A program made the position numbers and the translations under genes. A model generated the notes under the pieces. It was given only the letters and a program-made list of their open reading frames with translations. It searched no databases and had not been told where the DNA came from. DNA of 64,000 nucleotides, taken from IMG/VR virus record IMGVR_UViG_3300027708_000012, positions 1 to 64,000 of that record; one strand, written 5' to 3'. This stretch comes from a virus. Shown here piece by piece: positions 30,536 to 39,619 of this stretch (position 1 is its first letter; each line of letters opens with the position of its first letter).

Positions 30536-31762
30536 TTATCCGTTTAATCGCTTGTTCAGTGCCAACATTTGGGATACAGATTCGTCTAGTCTGCCATCTG
30601 CTTCTGCTGATTTTAGCAAATCTGCACGATCTTTATAGCTACCAGGCATGCGATGTCCTTTGGCTGTATTAGCGCCTGGTTCACTTTTTATGTAAGCATC
30701 GGCTTTCTTATATTCGCTAGGTTTGCCTGCTCTCTTATCTATCCCATGTTGTATTCTACTTCCTTGATTTGCATAATCATATGTGGCATTATGATTGTCA
30801 TCATAGTAATTCTTGTTCATCATGGTGTCTGCTTTTTTTACCGCTCGTTTTATCAACTGAGGACTTAGTTCATCTAATCTGCCATCTGCTTCGGCTGATT
30901 TTAACAAATCAGCACGATCTTTATAACTGCCAGGTTTGATATCTTTTGCAGCTTCTTTCTCGCCTTTTGTAGGATTCTTGATGTGCTTTAGTGTTTGTTT
31001 TGCAGCATATGCTTTTTCTTTTCGGTCGGTATCTTTATCTTTAAATGCACCTTCTTCCATGTCTTCATAATCTTTAGGATCATGTTCCTCATAATGGTAA
31101 TACTCTAATGCTTCTTGGCGGCTCCATCCGTATTTTCGCATCAAGTGTCGAATCTTTTTCTCCTCGTCGTCATGATGAGCATTTTCTTTAATTGTTTCAT
31201 ACATTGCTGTCAATTTATCAACTAGTGATTCGTGCATCGGGTGGCGCATTGCATTTGTTCCAGGTGCGCGAGCTAACGGACTTAGTTTGCCTTTGCTATT
31301 CATATCGTCGCCGCTGAATGTGACAGCATCAACACCGTGTGTATGTGCGCCAGCATCGCCGTGTACGCTGTTAGCCCAAGTTTCTCCAACATCATCTTGC
31401 ACTTCTTCCATGCTTTCTTCGGGGCCTTGTTCTTCTTCGTGAGCCATGTGCGCAACCATATCACCAATAAGTGGCTCGTCATCATCGTGACCTACAGTTG
31501 TTGCAGGACCGTCCTCAATGTCACGTAAAATTCTCATTAAGTCTTTTACACCACCTGCGCCTGAACCATTTAGACTTACATTCATTGTAACATTATCAGG
31601 CTGCTTTGGAGGTTCGTCGTGGCTCATGCTCATCATTCCTGGCATAGGTAAAGATATACCCATCATTTCTTCTGTCGCTGGACCATCAGTGTGTACAGGA
31701 GCAACAGGCGCGGCATTTTCTTCAATTGCCTGTAGTCTAGTCATCAAATCTTTAAAATTCAT
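30536..31762 (-). CDS. Structural-region protein with repeated SYKDRADLLKSAEADGRLDE (408 aa)
   Basis: Starts MNFKDLMTRLQAIEENAAPV. Residues 20-130 are Met/Pro/Asp/Glu-rich and low in complexity, with His-rich clusters (HGDAGAHTHG). The sequence PGSYKDRADLLKSAEADGRL occurs at about 281-300 and again at about 375-394, near the C-terminus. RHLMRKYGWSRQEALEYYHY (about 207-226) is a predicted helix-turn-helix-like pair. Probably a prohead or virion protein made with gp16/gp17, but no T4 homologue is recognisable. One-base overlap with the upstream gene. Confidence 0.7.
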   Translation of the reverse strand: MNFKDLMTRLQAIEENAAPVAPVHTDGPATEEMMGISLPMPGMMSMSHDEPPKQPDNVTMNVSLNGSGAGGVKDLMRILRDIEDGPATTVGHDDDEPLIGDMVAHMAHEEEQGPEESMEEVQDDVGETWANSVHGDAGAHTHGVDAVTFSGDDMNSKGKLSPLARAPGTNAMRHPMHESLVDKLTAMYETIKENAHHDDEEKKIRHLMRKYGWSRQEALEYYHYEEHDPKDYEDMEEGAFKDKDTDRKEKAYAAKQTLKHIKNPTKGEKEAAKDIKPGSYKDRADLLKSAEADGRLDELSPQLIKRAVKKADTMMNKNYYDDNHNATYDYANQGSRIQHGIDKRAGKPSEYKKADAYIKSEPGANTAKGHRMPGSYKDRADLLKSAEADGRLDESVSQMLALNKRLNG

Positions 31763-32280
31763 TATTTTGCTCCTTGAAACAACTTGTCATTAACACCTTT
31801 AACTTCTGTGCCTGCATGTTTGTCTTTGTTTAATTCTTTTAGAAAACTCATGTTATATTTTTCACCGTACATGTTGCTATTATTTTCTGGCTCGTAGTCA
31901 GTTCCTACAATAGCTTCTCCTGTAGGTGTATCGTGTTGATGATTAATAACATATTCAGCTTCTTCACCTAATGTTTTTACTTTAACATTGGCTTGTCCCA
32001 TTCCTAATCCGCTAGCAATTCTTTCTCGGACTTGCATACTATTTGCTGGGTAATCCAATGTAACATCAAATATTGTCATTTGAATATTTTTGTGTTCAGG
32101 GAATTCACTATGACGTTCCTGAATAGGAGTACGTCTAGGTGCGCTGACACCAGTTACGTGAAATTCAGCTAATGCAGCTTTGATCTGTTGTCCGCAATCT
32201 TTTGGACATTCTCCAGCAATTTTTACTTTAAATTCGTAAATTTTCTTGCTTTCTGTTAAGTAGTTTTTAAATGATTTCAT
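31762..32280 (-). CDS. Conserved T4-like phage protein (172 aa)
   Basis: MKSFKNYLTESKKIYEFKVK then IAGECPKDCGQQIKAALAEF and VSAPRRTPIQERHSEFPEHK, a typical order in a hypothetical protein conserved beside the terminase genes of T4-like aquatic phages. Two cysteines (CPKDC) may bind metal. The C-terminal 60 residues are polar (YEPENNSNMYGEKYNMSFLK). Preceded by a late box at a normal distance of 17 nt, with GGATCC-like weak SD. Confidence 0.75.
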   Translation of the reverse strand: MKSFKNYLTESKKIYEFKVKIAGECPKDCGQQIKAALAEFHVTGVSAPRRTPIQERHSEFPEHKNIQMTIFDVTLDYPANSMQVRERIASGLGMGQANVKVKTLGEEAEYVINHQHDTPTGEAIVGTDYEPENNSNMYGEKYNMSFLKELNKDKHAGTEVKGVNDKLFQGAK

Positions 32281-32297
32281 AATAGGATCCAGTATTG

Positions 32298-32304
32298 TAT
32301 TTAT
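32298..32304 (-). promoter_or_regulatory. T4-type late promoter box
   Basis: Minus strand GAAATAAATACAATAC, 17 nt before the ATG at 32280. It lies in the end of the gp16-like gene. Confidence 0.65.
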
Positions 32305-32783
32305 TTCATATTCTTTAATTTCTCAAGGAGGCTGTTACGATCTGTGATAATAACACCGTCGCCTTGGATATCGATACTATTATCCACTCCTAGTGCGTCC
32401 TGGTCAATTTTTTGTTTTTTCAGTTGCAAATCAATCATTTTAAGTTTTTTGTCTAGTTTGGCACTTTTAGCACTGATAGCATGCCCTAGCATACTGGCCG
32501 CCACTTCAAAAAGTCGACCGCTGTAACGTGCTTCTACGTTCATACCTAAGTCCATGATGTCTTCGTAAGCATCTTTGGCTTTTTGTGCTAGTTCGTCTAG
32601 TTCGGCATCTCCAGCATCTCCTAAGCCTTTAACTTGTGGTAATGCCGCTGATATTTTATCAAATTCTGACATGTCGCGGATAAACGGCTGAGCTATTTCA
32701 GCTTTGCGCTGTTCTTTTGCTTCCTGCTTAACAATCTTCTTGCTTTCAGGTAAATCGAGGATTTCTTCTAATCGTTTAGTCAT
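32301..32783 (-). CDS. gp16: Terminase small subunit-like protein (160 aa)
   Basis: MTKRLEEILDLPESKKIV is the usual opening of gp16 in T4-like aquatic phages. A long coiled-coil-like central region (NVEARYSGRLFEVAASMLGH; KSAKLDKKLKMIDLQLKKQK) and the C-terminal ITDRNSLLEKLKNMK fit the ring-forming small subunit that recognises concatemer DNA and stimulates gp17. The gene lies three genes upstream of gp17 in the same transcript direction. Confidence 0.78.
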   Translation of the reverse strand: MTKRLEEILDLPESKKIVKQEAKEQRKAEIAQPFIRDMSEFDKISAALPQVKGLGDAGDAELDELAQKAKDAYEDIMDLGMNVEARYSGRLFEVAASMLGHAISAKSAKLDKKLKMIDLQLKKQKIDQDALGVDNSIDIQGDGVIITDRNSLLEKLKNMK

Positions 32784-32797
32784 ACACTTACTTATTC

Positions 32798-33229
32798 TCA
32801 GACTTGGCTGAATATATCATTTTCGTTAAGAATGCGAAATTTTATACCTTGTTGCTGACACCACATATTTGCAGCTTTCCATTTAGCTTGATTTTTAATA
32901 AACTGTGCTTGATTGTATTTGTTTTTGCCAACACGTTCTAATATAGTTTGGCTAGCTGGTTTTATTTCAATTAGCTCAGTAATCATACGTCCTCTTTTAT
33001 CAAGATATTGGATAAAAAAATCTGGAACGTATACAGTTTGTCTAGCTGTTAGTGGATCTCTATAGGGTATTTGTATTGCTTCGCTGGCCCATTTAATTAT
33101 GCTTTTATTGTTGTCACAAAAGTTCATAAATGTCCATTCCCAACTACTACGATATGTTGGCGTTTTGGTACCAACGTATTTTTCAGGATGTTTTATGGCA
33201 AACTTGCCACGTGCAAATTTGCTGGACAT
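32798..33229 (-). CDS. gp4: Head completion protein gp4 (143 aa)
   Basis: MSSKFARGKFAIKHPEKYVG then YRSSWEWTFMNFCDNNKSI, IPYRDPLTARQTVYVPDFFI and ITELIEIKPASQT match T4 gp4 (gp50), with the nuclease-like core W.E, PDF, E.KP of the TnsA/restriction-endonuclease-like fold. It acts in head maturation before tail joining. FIKNQAKWKAANMWCQQQG is the final helix. Two nt from the next gene upstream. Confidence 0.9.
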   Translation of the reverse strand: MSSKFARGKFAIKHPEKYVGTKTPTYRSSWEWTFMNFCDNNKSIIKWASEAIQIPYRDPLTARQTVYVPDFFIQYLDKRGRMITELIEIKPASQTILERVGKNKYNQAQFIKNQAKWKAANMWCQQQGIKFRILNENDIFSQV

Positions 33230-33230
33230 A

Positions 33231-33596
33231 TTAGACTAAGATATTTCTAGATTCAAATGTATTGTCAACAGTAGCAGTTCGATATCCTAACAAACTTGTT
33301 TTATCTCTGCTTGCATTTAAAACTTGTGCTACAATTTGACTTAGTTGTATATCTGTTAGACTCTTAACTGAGTCTAATAATTTAAAAACATCTACACCTT
33401 CAGATCTTGCCTGATTCAACAATACAATAGCAACTGATCCTGCTGATGCTTGGTCAAATCCTCGTCTTACAAAAAATGCAACTGTTGCATCAATCTGCTC
33501 AGCTGGAAAACTTACTGTTTTAGTAAATGAATTATTAAAAAACGTTTTTACATTACTGAACGATTCTTTTGGTTGTGGTAGATTAGTTGTTGTCAT
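33231..33596 (-). CDS. Conserved virion protein of T4-like phages (121 aa)
   Basis: FPAEQIDATVAFFVRRGFDQ, then SVAIVLLNQARSEGVDVFKL, LTDIQLSQIVAQVLNASR and LLGYRTATVDNTFESRNILV form a block that recurs in T4-like aquatic phages between gp4 and the tube-like gene. Its role is unknown to me; position suggests a neck, tail or baseplate component. It ends two nt before the gp4 gene begins. Confidence 0.78.
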   Translation of the reverse strand: MTTTNLPQPKESFSNVKTFFNNSFTKTVSFPAEQIDATVAFFVRRGFDQASAGSVAIVLLNQARSEGVDVFKLLDSVKSLTDIQLSQIVAQVLNASRDKTSLLGYRTATVDNTFESRNILV

Positions 33597-33598
33597 GA

Positions 33599-34771
33599 TT
33601 AAAAGTCATAAGAATAGTCTGCGGTATCTTGATCTTCGGCACTACTAGGGTTGTCTGGTGTACCAACTGGTGCTTCAGTGTCCTCTGGTGTTGCTTCAGT
33701 GTTCTCGTCGCCGGTGTTTGGAGAAGCATTATCGTATCCGCTAGTTTCATCATTTGACGGATCTTCGCCAATATTTGCAGAATCTGTTCCTGCGGTTCCT
33801 GCTTGTGTGTTACCACTATTAGTTGAACTTGCACCCGGGAAACTAAATCCAGATAAACCGCTTACAGCACTACCTATTAGTTTAGCGCCAATACTAACAG
33901 CTGCGCCTACTGCAAGCGATCCTAAAATAAGACCAGTAGGATTTTGATAATTTCCAACGGTGTTAATTACATTATTAAGAATTCCACCGCCTAGTGAGTT
34001 CAGTGCTGTTTGTCCAGCAAAACTTACATTATTTCCTGCTGGGCCGCCTGCTATAGGGCTCGGTGTATGATCGTAATGACTGGTGCCAAATCCTTCAGGG
34101 TTTCCGTTGCCAATATCACCGGCATCGTAACTTACAGCTTCGTACATAATTTTCATATCAAAATCGTGTACACCTGTTTCGGAGTACGCTACTTTATTAT
34201 GATTAAAACTAGTTATCATAGGATTCCATAACTGATGTAACACATACTCGTGTCGAGCCATTTGATAAATTTTTATATAATTAAAAAATGGTCGTGTGCT
34301 TCCGTTATCAAAACCATAATTTCCTGGCATTGCTGAAGAATACGCCTTTGTTGCATTTCTTTCATATGCCCCTGGAGTCCATGCCGTTGTTGGATCGGCA
34401 TAGTAATATTTGTAATAGGCTTGCCATAACTGATTAATTACACCTAAATTATCATCGTGAAATTTGATTCCAATTTCACCAGGTGTATGTGATGTTTGTA
34501 CAAGTTTTTTTCTGTTGTACTGATTAAGCATCTGCGTGTTAATTTTATAGTTAGGTAAATCAATACTTTTAACTAACATGTTTATTTCTTCACTGTGTCT
34601 TTGCACTAGTGTAGCATTACCTAATGCTACTCGATTAATTCCAAATGCTACATGGAATAAAAAACTATGCTTGGGTGCAAGTCTAAATTGATCAACATTA
34701 AACAGATGGTCAGCATGTTGCTGATCTCGTAAAATTGCTGTTCCTTTTGATGAAGAGTTGTATGATGCCAT
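33599..34771 (-). CDS. Tail-tube-like structural protein, gp48/gp54 type (390 aa)
   Basis: The first 220 residues look like a tail-tube fold: LAPKHSFLFHVAFGIN, HSEEINMLVKSIDLPNYKIN, NRKKLVQTSHTPGEIGIKFH and NQLWQAYYKYYYAD. T4 tube-initiator proteins gp48/gp54 are the best functional comparison. After residue 250 come a Gly/Ala hydrophobic region (LGSLAVGAAVSIGAKLIGSA) and a long acidic Thr/Ser/Pro/Asp tail (ATPEDTEAPVGTPDNPSSAE). The late box is five nt from ATG, with no SD visible. Confidence 0.75.
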   Translation of the reverse strand: MASYNSSSKGTAILRDQQHADHLFNVDQFRLAPKHSFLFHVAFGINRVALGNATLVQRHSEEINMLVKSIDLPNYKINTQMLNQYNRKKLVQTSHTPGEIGIKFHDDNLGVINQLWQAYYKYYYADPTTAWTPGAYERNATKAYSSAMPGNYGFDNGSTRPFFNYIKIYQMARHEYVLHQLWNPMITSFNHNKVAYSETGVHDFDMKIMYEAVSYDAGDIGNGNPEGFGTSHYDHTPSPIAGGPAGNNVSFAGQTALNSLGGGILNNVINTVGNYQNPTGLILGSLAVGAAVSIGAKLIGSAVSGLSGFSFPGASSTNSGNTQAGTAGTDSANIGEDPSNDETSGYDNASPNTGDENTEATPEDTEAPVGTPDNPSSAEDQDTADYSYDF

Positions 34772-34776
34772 AACTT

Positions 34777-34783
34777 TATTTAT
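34777..34783 (-). promoter_or_regulatory. T4-type late promoter box, 5 nt from ATG
   Basis: Minus strand CGATAAATAAAGTT then ATG at 34771. There is no room for a leader with SD. Confidence 0.6.
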
Positions 34784-34819
34784 CGATTAAAATAAAGTGA
34801 GTACTTAATGAATAGTCGT

Positions 34820-34846
34820 AAAAAAACCCACCTAAGTGGGTTTTTA
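34820..34846 (-). terminator. Intrinsic terminator after gp19
   Basis: CCCAC-CTAA-GTGGG stem with AAAA/TTTT flanks and a T-run (TTTTTTT) on the minus strand, directly after the tail tube gene. Confidence 0.88.
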
Positions 34847-34851
34847 AGCTA

Positions 34852-35481
34852 TTAGCTACCTAATATACTAGTTCCGCCTGGGAATTTTTGTACTGTTTGT
34901 GCTGCGCCAAGACCTTTTGTTGGTGTAGTCTGGATTGCGTTATCAAATCTAATTGTTAAATCAATCATTGCTGCGCCAGCTTCGCTATACTTGATATCAT
35001 TGTAGTTTGTTTTTTCAACGTAGCAACCGTAACATTCCCATACTTCTAAACTAGTAGGAGTTGTTGAGCCGTTGCCGCCGTCTAACATTTCAATACGCAT
35101 AGTGAACTTATAATCTAAGCCGCTAGCTGCACTGCTTTGTTCAAAGAAGTCAAATTGTTTTTGTACTTGTTCGCCAACTAGTGTAGTTACAGCATTAGTA
35201 GAATCGTCACGTAGTTTAACTGTGATTGGTTCCCATGTGTACTTACCAGCATAGTTAATTTTGCTGTTGTAAACATCAATAACTGTATTAGCGAATGAAA
35301 CGCTTGGTCTTACTGCTTCACTTACTTGTTTAGTAAGTTCAGTTGTTGAACCACTTACGCCAAAATTTTCAAAACTAATTCTAAAACGATATTTTAGTTT
35401 TGGCATTAGCATACCTTGAGAGCTTGCGCTCTGGTCGGATGCTAATGGTACTGTAAAGTTTGATAGAGATGCGATTGCCAT
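34852..35481 (-). CDS. gp19: Tail tube protein gp19 (209 aa)
   Basis: MPKLKYRFRISFENFGVSG, VRPSVSFANTVIDVYNSKIN, GKYTWEPITVKLRDDSTNAV and LEVWECYGCYVEKTNYNDIK followed by IDLTIRFDNAIQT are the classic features of T4-like tail tube subunits. The protein polymerises inside the sheath to form the DNA conduit. It sits 14 nt below the sheath gene, is read with it, and ends in a terminator. Confidence 0.93.
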   Translation of the reverse strand: MAIASLSNFTVPLASDQSASSQGMLMPKLKYRFRISFENFGVSGSTTELTKQVSEAVRPSVSFANTVIDVYNSKINYAGKYTWEPITVKLRDDSTNAVTTLVGEQVQKQFDFFEQSSAASGLDYKFTMRIEMLDGGNGSTTPTSLEVWECYGCYVEKTNYNDIKYSEAGAAMIDLTIRFDNAIQTTPTKGLGAAQTVQKFPGGTSILGS

Positions 35482-35495
35482 TTAAATTCTCCTAA

Positions 35496-38400
35496 TTATT
35501 TGCCAAGGCCTTTGATTGCCCCAGTGTTCTCTAAACGCAATGGAATGTAAATAAACTCCACAGATTTTACTGGTTCAATGGCTATGTCGACGTGTAACTC
35601 GTTACGGTCGATTCTAGCTGGTGTGTTATTACTTGCATCACAAACTACAAGATAATCATAAAGTGCTCGTTGGCCAACTAAGCCCAACAAGAACGCTTCG
35701 ACTTGCTGTTTGATTTCATTACGTGTAATAGTATCGTTTGGTTCAAATATAAACGGTTTAGCAATTTGATTTAATTGATAACGCATATAAATTACCAATC
35801 TTGCAACGTTGATACGATCCAATGAACTTGGTACAAGTTGACGGGTTTTTTGTCCGTATACAACAAGTCCTGTTCCGGCAAGATATGTAATTGGATTAAC
35901 GTGTACAGCTGCAAGCGTATCGCGTTGTCCAACGTTCAATGCTACTGTGTGGAACTCACCAGTGGCACCATCTACATAACCAACTGAGCTAGCATTTGTT
36001 ACACCGCCACGGCGTACACCGGCTGGTGCAAACCATGGATAGCTAACTTGGTCACTTAGTGCAATTGTGCGCAACATGATATGGCTTGGAGGAACAACAA
36101 TGTTATTACCTGTCAAGTCTGTTGTGTATGCCCAAGGATAATAAACAGCACTATAGCTATTTGTAGCAATTAGACCAGTTTCGTCATCAATTGCTGCACC
36201 AGCAGTGTTGTTACCCCAGTTGCTTAATGTTGTAGCATCTGGTGTTAAACGTGCTGGAGGATCCATAACGATAAATGCTGATATGCCGTTATCTGTATTT
36301 AATCCTACTAGTGCGCTGTATGTTTCCAAGTAACCTGGGCAAGCTAACAAGTTATAGATAACTGTGTCAGGTTGACGAATACCTTGGTTTGACATAATAG
36401 TAGCTTCAAGTGCTTTTAATACTACTGCACGTTGAGCCTTACGTCCAAACTGTCCAACACCTTTCAAATCGTTAGGAGCATCGGACACCCAGCGATCTGG
36501 GAAATAACCAGTCATTGGCTCGCCTGCTGGGTATACATCGCCTGCTGTATAGTGTGTATTCACCGCTGTAGTATCAATGTGGTTAACAACATATTTCTTA
36601 ACGTTAAATCCGCTGCGACGTAGATTAAACAACAATGTACCTTTTGGATACAATGCTGGATCCGGACAATCTGGATCAACAAAATTGTATGTTAATAGTT
36701 TAGCAATTGGATCTGGAACGATATCATCGCCAGCACCACTCCAACGTGCGTCGGCAAATACAATACCTTGGTTAGTTGTTTGATCTGTATTGTCAATCAA
36801 TACCCACTTCTGAGTTAATCCGTTGAATTTGTAAATTGTTGGATATTCTTCTAAGTTGTGTGGGTTAACCCAAATGTCACCGTTGGCCAATATTCCACCA
36901 GTACTTTGTAGTGTTGGCATTGAGCTGCTAATTATTGGACCATTAGGATCAGTTACAACTGCACCACCGGATGGATAAACTGATTGGTTGTATGCTTGAG
37001 CTGTTGTATCTAGATAACCAGTCCACATAGTTCCATTATTAAACATGATATCAATATCTTCTAACGAAGTATTGTACCATAATGTACCATCTGCTGGTTT
37101 TGTTGATGGAGGAACTGAACTTGGAATTGCAAATCCTTCGCCTGACATGCCAACAGTACTTGCCCACAAGCTGGCAATGTATACTGAACTATCCGCCCAA
37201 GTAATTCCGCTTTCTTGATTTTCATCTATAACAGCTGCTGAAACATTGTAGTATGGTGTAGTTCCAACTGTAAATAATTTACCAAGTGTGTAACCATCAT
37301 CCATAAACATAATATCGCCACCAGTTGTATGAGTAAGTGTGATACTGTTATTTGGATTTAATGTTGCTGTAACATAAGTGCCTTCTAACATTGATTGCAA
37401 TTCTGTAACCAATGTAATTGCATCATTTGCACCATTACCAGTTCCAGTAAAATCAATTAAGATTGAGTCAGATAATGTGCTTGATCCTGGGCTTGTTAGC
37501 TTCATCATAAATGCATATGCGCTGCCGCCATCGTCACCTGTAGGTGTAAACGATGAATTAGTAATGATTGAACTAGTAATAGCTGTTGCACCAGATGCCG
37601 CACGATAGTACAGTTTAAAATCTGCATAAGGTGTATCTGGATGCTCGTCATCATTGTACTTGACAAACACTGTATTAACTGGAAGGTTAATACCGCCACC
37701 TTTTGGATCTAATGCGGCTAGTGCTGTGTATGTATCAGGGAACATTTTAATTGGTTGTTTGATCCAGCTGTTTGAAGCAGCATTATAGCGTTTGAGTGTC
37801 CACTCTGCTCCTAAGTTTACTGGAGTTGTTTTAATCCAAACACTTCCTGTAGGATTACCATTAGCTGTTCCTGCATTGTTATATGTGCCATATTCAGGTA
37901 CTGAAGTATGTGCGCTGATTGTTAGTGCAGGTGATAGGTAAACATTATTAACTGTGTTAAAACCAAGTTTAGTAGCTGTTGTACCGCTCAGTGTCAAGCT
38001 ACCCATTGGTGCACCGTCGTAACCATTGCCAGTACCATCAGAATATAAATTTAATTTGCCATTGATGTTAGCAGCTCTGATATCAGGATCTTCAGCAAGA
38101 TTAATTGCTGTTACTAACTGGTTAATAGTAGTTACGCCGCCGATTGAAACACCATTGATAACTAGTGTATCGCCTGGGGGTGTTAACGTTCCGGATAGGC
38201 CATTTAATGCAAGATCTGGTCCGCTAATAATTAAACCTAAGTCGCCATTTGCTCCAGTAATAGTGTGTCCGTCAAGAGCAGTACCTGTTCCTGAAATAAC
38301 CCAATCGCTAATATGTAATGTGCTCAGGCTATACATACTTCCATAGTTACCAGAAGTAATGTGTAACGTAGTACCAGACGACCCACTGTAACCACCAGTG

Positions 38401-39188
38401 CCTGGTGTATCATCTACATACCCAGTAAACGATAATGGACTAGCTTCTGAACCAGGAATTAATGTTACGTTGGCGTTACTAGCTGTTGCTGTTGGCCAAG
38501 CTAATGACCAGTTTGGATCTCCAACTTTTACCCAAGTTCCGCCTGGAGTATTAGTTGTATATTTTTTGTGCCATAAAATGTTTAAAGTAGTAACGCTAAC
38601 CATTGCATAGTCACCTGCTGTGCCTACTGTAGGAAGCGGTGCATATGTACTAGTATTAACTAGTGCAATGTCTGTTATAACTGTAACTTTTTGATGTTGG
38701 AATGTTTGGCCATCGCCTGCGCCAGCTGGAGTTGAATTCCACTGAAATACTCCAAGGTTTGTAGCACTTGTATCCAACCACCATGTGCCATCTACTGGTA
38801 AACCTTTTGGAGCTGTTGCTGTACCAATTAGTTGTTTAGTGTCTACATCAGCACGTACTACGTATGCCTGATTACTTACTCCCAAGAAGCTATAAGCAGC
38901 TTGTAGTCCGTATTCATTGATCTCGCCTGCGTGTACAGGATTATTTTCTGCGTCAGTTTGGAAATAAGGAATACCAAAAGTACTTCCTAAATCTGCTTGA
39001 CTTGTTAGCAAGTATACTTTGCCAGCATTTGTTGCCATCGTGCCAGGAGCGATTCCAGTACCAGCTGAATTTTCTTTATCTTGTTGGCTAGCAACAATGA
39101 TCAAAGGTACAGTTCCTGGGGCTGCTGGAGTGTAAAACGATTCGTCTACTACTGATACGCTTACACCGGGTGAACTTAATTGTGCCAT
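35496..39188 (-). CDS. gp18: Tail sheath protein gp18, greatly enlarged (1230 aa)
   Basis: N-terminus MAQLSSPGVSVSVVDESFYT and the last 330 residues (RAVVLKALEATIMSNQGIRQ; IVPPSHIMLRTIALSDQVSY; FAPAGVRRGGVTNASSVGYV; RLVIYMRYQLNQIAKPFIFE) are those of contractile sheath proteins. T4 gp18 has 659 residues; here about 550 extra residues are inserted after residue 120. The insert contains Ser/Thr/Gly-rich beta domains with repeated 'PADGTLWYNTSLEDI'-like units (GLPVDGTWWLDTSATNL; GTPDGSVW-like), resembling fibre or carbohydrate-binding decorations on the sheath surface. Confidence 0.92.
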   Translation of the reverse strand: MAQLSSPGVSVSVVDESFYTPAAPGTVPLIIVASQQDKENSAGTGIAPGTMATNAGKVYLLTSQADLGSTFGIPYFQTDAENNPVHAGEINEYGLQAAYSFLGVSNQAYVVRADVDTKQLIGTATAPKGLPVDGTWWLDTSATNLGVFQWNSTPAGAGDGQTFQHQKVTVITDIALVNTSTYAPLPTVGTAGDYAMVSVTTLNILWHKKYTTNTPGGTWVKVGDPNWSLAWPTATASNANVTLIPGSEASPLSFTGYVDDTPGTGGYSGSSGTTLHITSGNYGSMYSLSTLHISDWVISGTGTALDGHTITGANGDLGLIISGPDLALNGLSGTLTPPGDTLVINGVSIGGVTTINQLVTAINLAEDPDIRAANINGKLNLYSDGTGNGYDGAPMGSLTLSGTTATKLGFNTVNNVYLSPALTISAHTSVPEYGTYNNAGTANGNPTGSVWIKTTPVNLGAEWTLKRYNAASNSWIKQPIKMFPDTYTALAALDPKGGGINLPVNTVFVKYNDDEHPDTPYADFKLYYRAASGATAITSSIITNSSFTPTGDDGGSAYAFMMKLTSPGSSTLSDSILIDFTGTGNGANDAITLVTELQSMLEGTYVTATLNPNNSITLTHTTGGDIMFMDDGYTLGKLFTVGTTPYYNVSAAVIDENQESGITWADSSVYIASLWASTVGMSGEGFAIPSSVPPSTKPADGTLWYNTSLEDIDIMFNNGTMWTGYLDTTAQAYNQSVYPSGGAVVTDPNGPIISSSMPTLQSTGGILANGDIWVNPHNLEEYPTIYKFNGLTQKWVLIDNTDQTTNQGIVFADARWSGAGDDIVPDPIAKLLTYNFVDPDCPDPALYPKGTLLFNLRRSGFNVKKYVVNHIDTTAVNTHYTAGDVYPAGEPMTGYFPDRWVSDAPNDLKGVGQFGRKAQRAVVLKALEATIMSNQGIRQPDTVIYNLLACPGYLETYSALVGLNTDNGISAFIVMDPPARLTPDATTLSNWGNNTAGAAIDDETGLIATNSYSAVYYPWAYTTDLTGNNIVVPPSHIMLRTIALSDQVSYPWFAPAGVRRGGVTNASSVGYVDGATGEFHTVALNVGQRDTLAAVHVNPITYLAGTGLVVYGQKTRQLVPSSLDRINVARLVIYMRYQLNQIAKPFIFEPNDTITRNEIKQQVEAFLLGLVGQRALYDYLVVCDASNNTPARIDRNELHVDIAIEPVKSVEFIYIPLRLENTGAIKGLGK

Positions 39189-39221
39189 ATTTTTATCTCC
39201 ATGAGTACATGTTCTTGTATG

Positions 39222-39228
39222 TATTTAT
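39222..39228 (-). promoter_or_regulatory. T4-type late promoter box for gp18
   Basis: Minus strand CTATAAATACATAC, which gives the full TATAAATA of T4; 33 nt before the ATG at 39188, with GGAGATAAAA as ribosome site. Confidence 0.85.
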
Positions 39229-39292
39229 AGTATTTTGAGTTTTTATATGACTTATAGCATACGAAAAGGTTACGAAAAGGCTTAAATAAAAT

Positions 39293-39619
39293 ATGAGACC
39301 ATTATGTTCGTGCGGCCGAGGGCCGGTTGCTATCAATTATTATAAAGAAGGTGTGGCTTTTTATAGAAGCCAGTGCGGCCCGTGTTTACGGGGTGTAAAA
39401 GTTGCCCGCTGGCAACGGGCTGGCTATAAACAAAAATCGCAATGTGAAAAATGTGGGTTTAAATCACTCCACACCGAGGTGTTCAGTGTGTTTCATGTTG
39501 ACGGCGACTTAAACAATTGTAGACCAGCAAATTTAAAAACTGTATGTTCTAACTGTGCTAGGGTGTTGCATAAAGAAGGTGTTAAGTGGCGGCAAGGGGA
39601 CTTAGTTGCTGATTTATAA
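39293..39619 (+). CDS. Zinc-ribbon HNH / endonuclease VII-like protein (108 aa)
   Basis: Cysteine pairs CSC (5-7), CGPC (28-31), CEKC (51-54) and CSNC (85-88) suggest two zinc knuckles. VFHVDGDLNNCRPANLKTVC (67-85) matches the H-x-D-G/N-x-x-N/N...NL core of HNH nucleases in T4-like aquatic phages. Could be a homing nuclease or a recombination nuclease. Its last 38 nt overlap the dNMP kinase gene in a convergent arrangement, so both termini are under double coding constraint. Confidence 0.75.
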   Translation: MRPLCSCGRGPVAINYYKEGVAFYRSQCGPCLRGVKVARWQRAGYKQKSQCEKCGFKSLHTEVFSVFHVDGDLNNCRPANLKTVCSNCARVLHKEGVKWRQGDLVADL

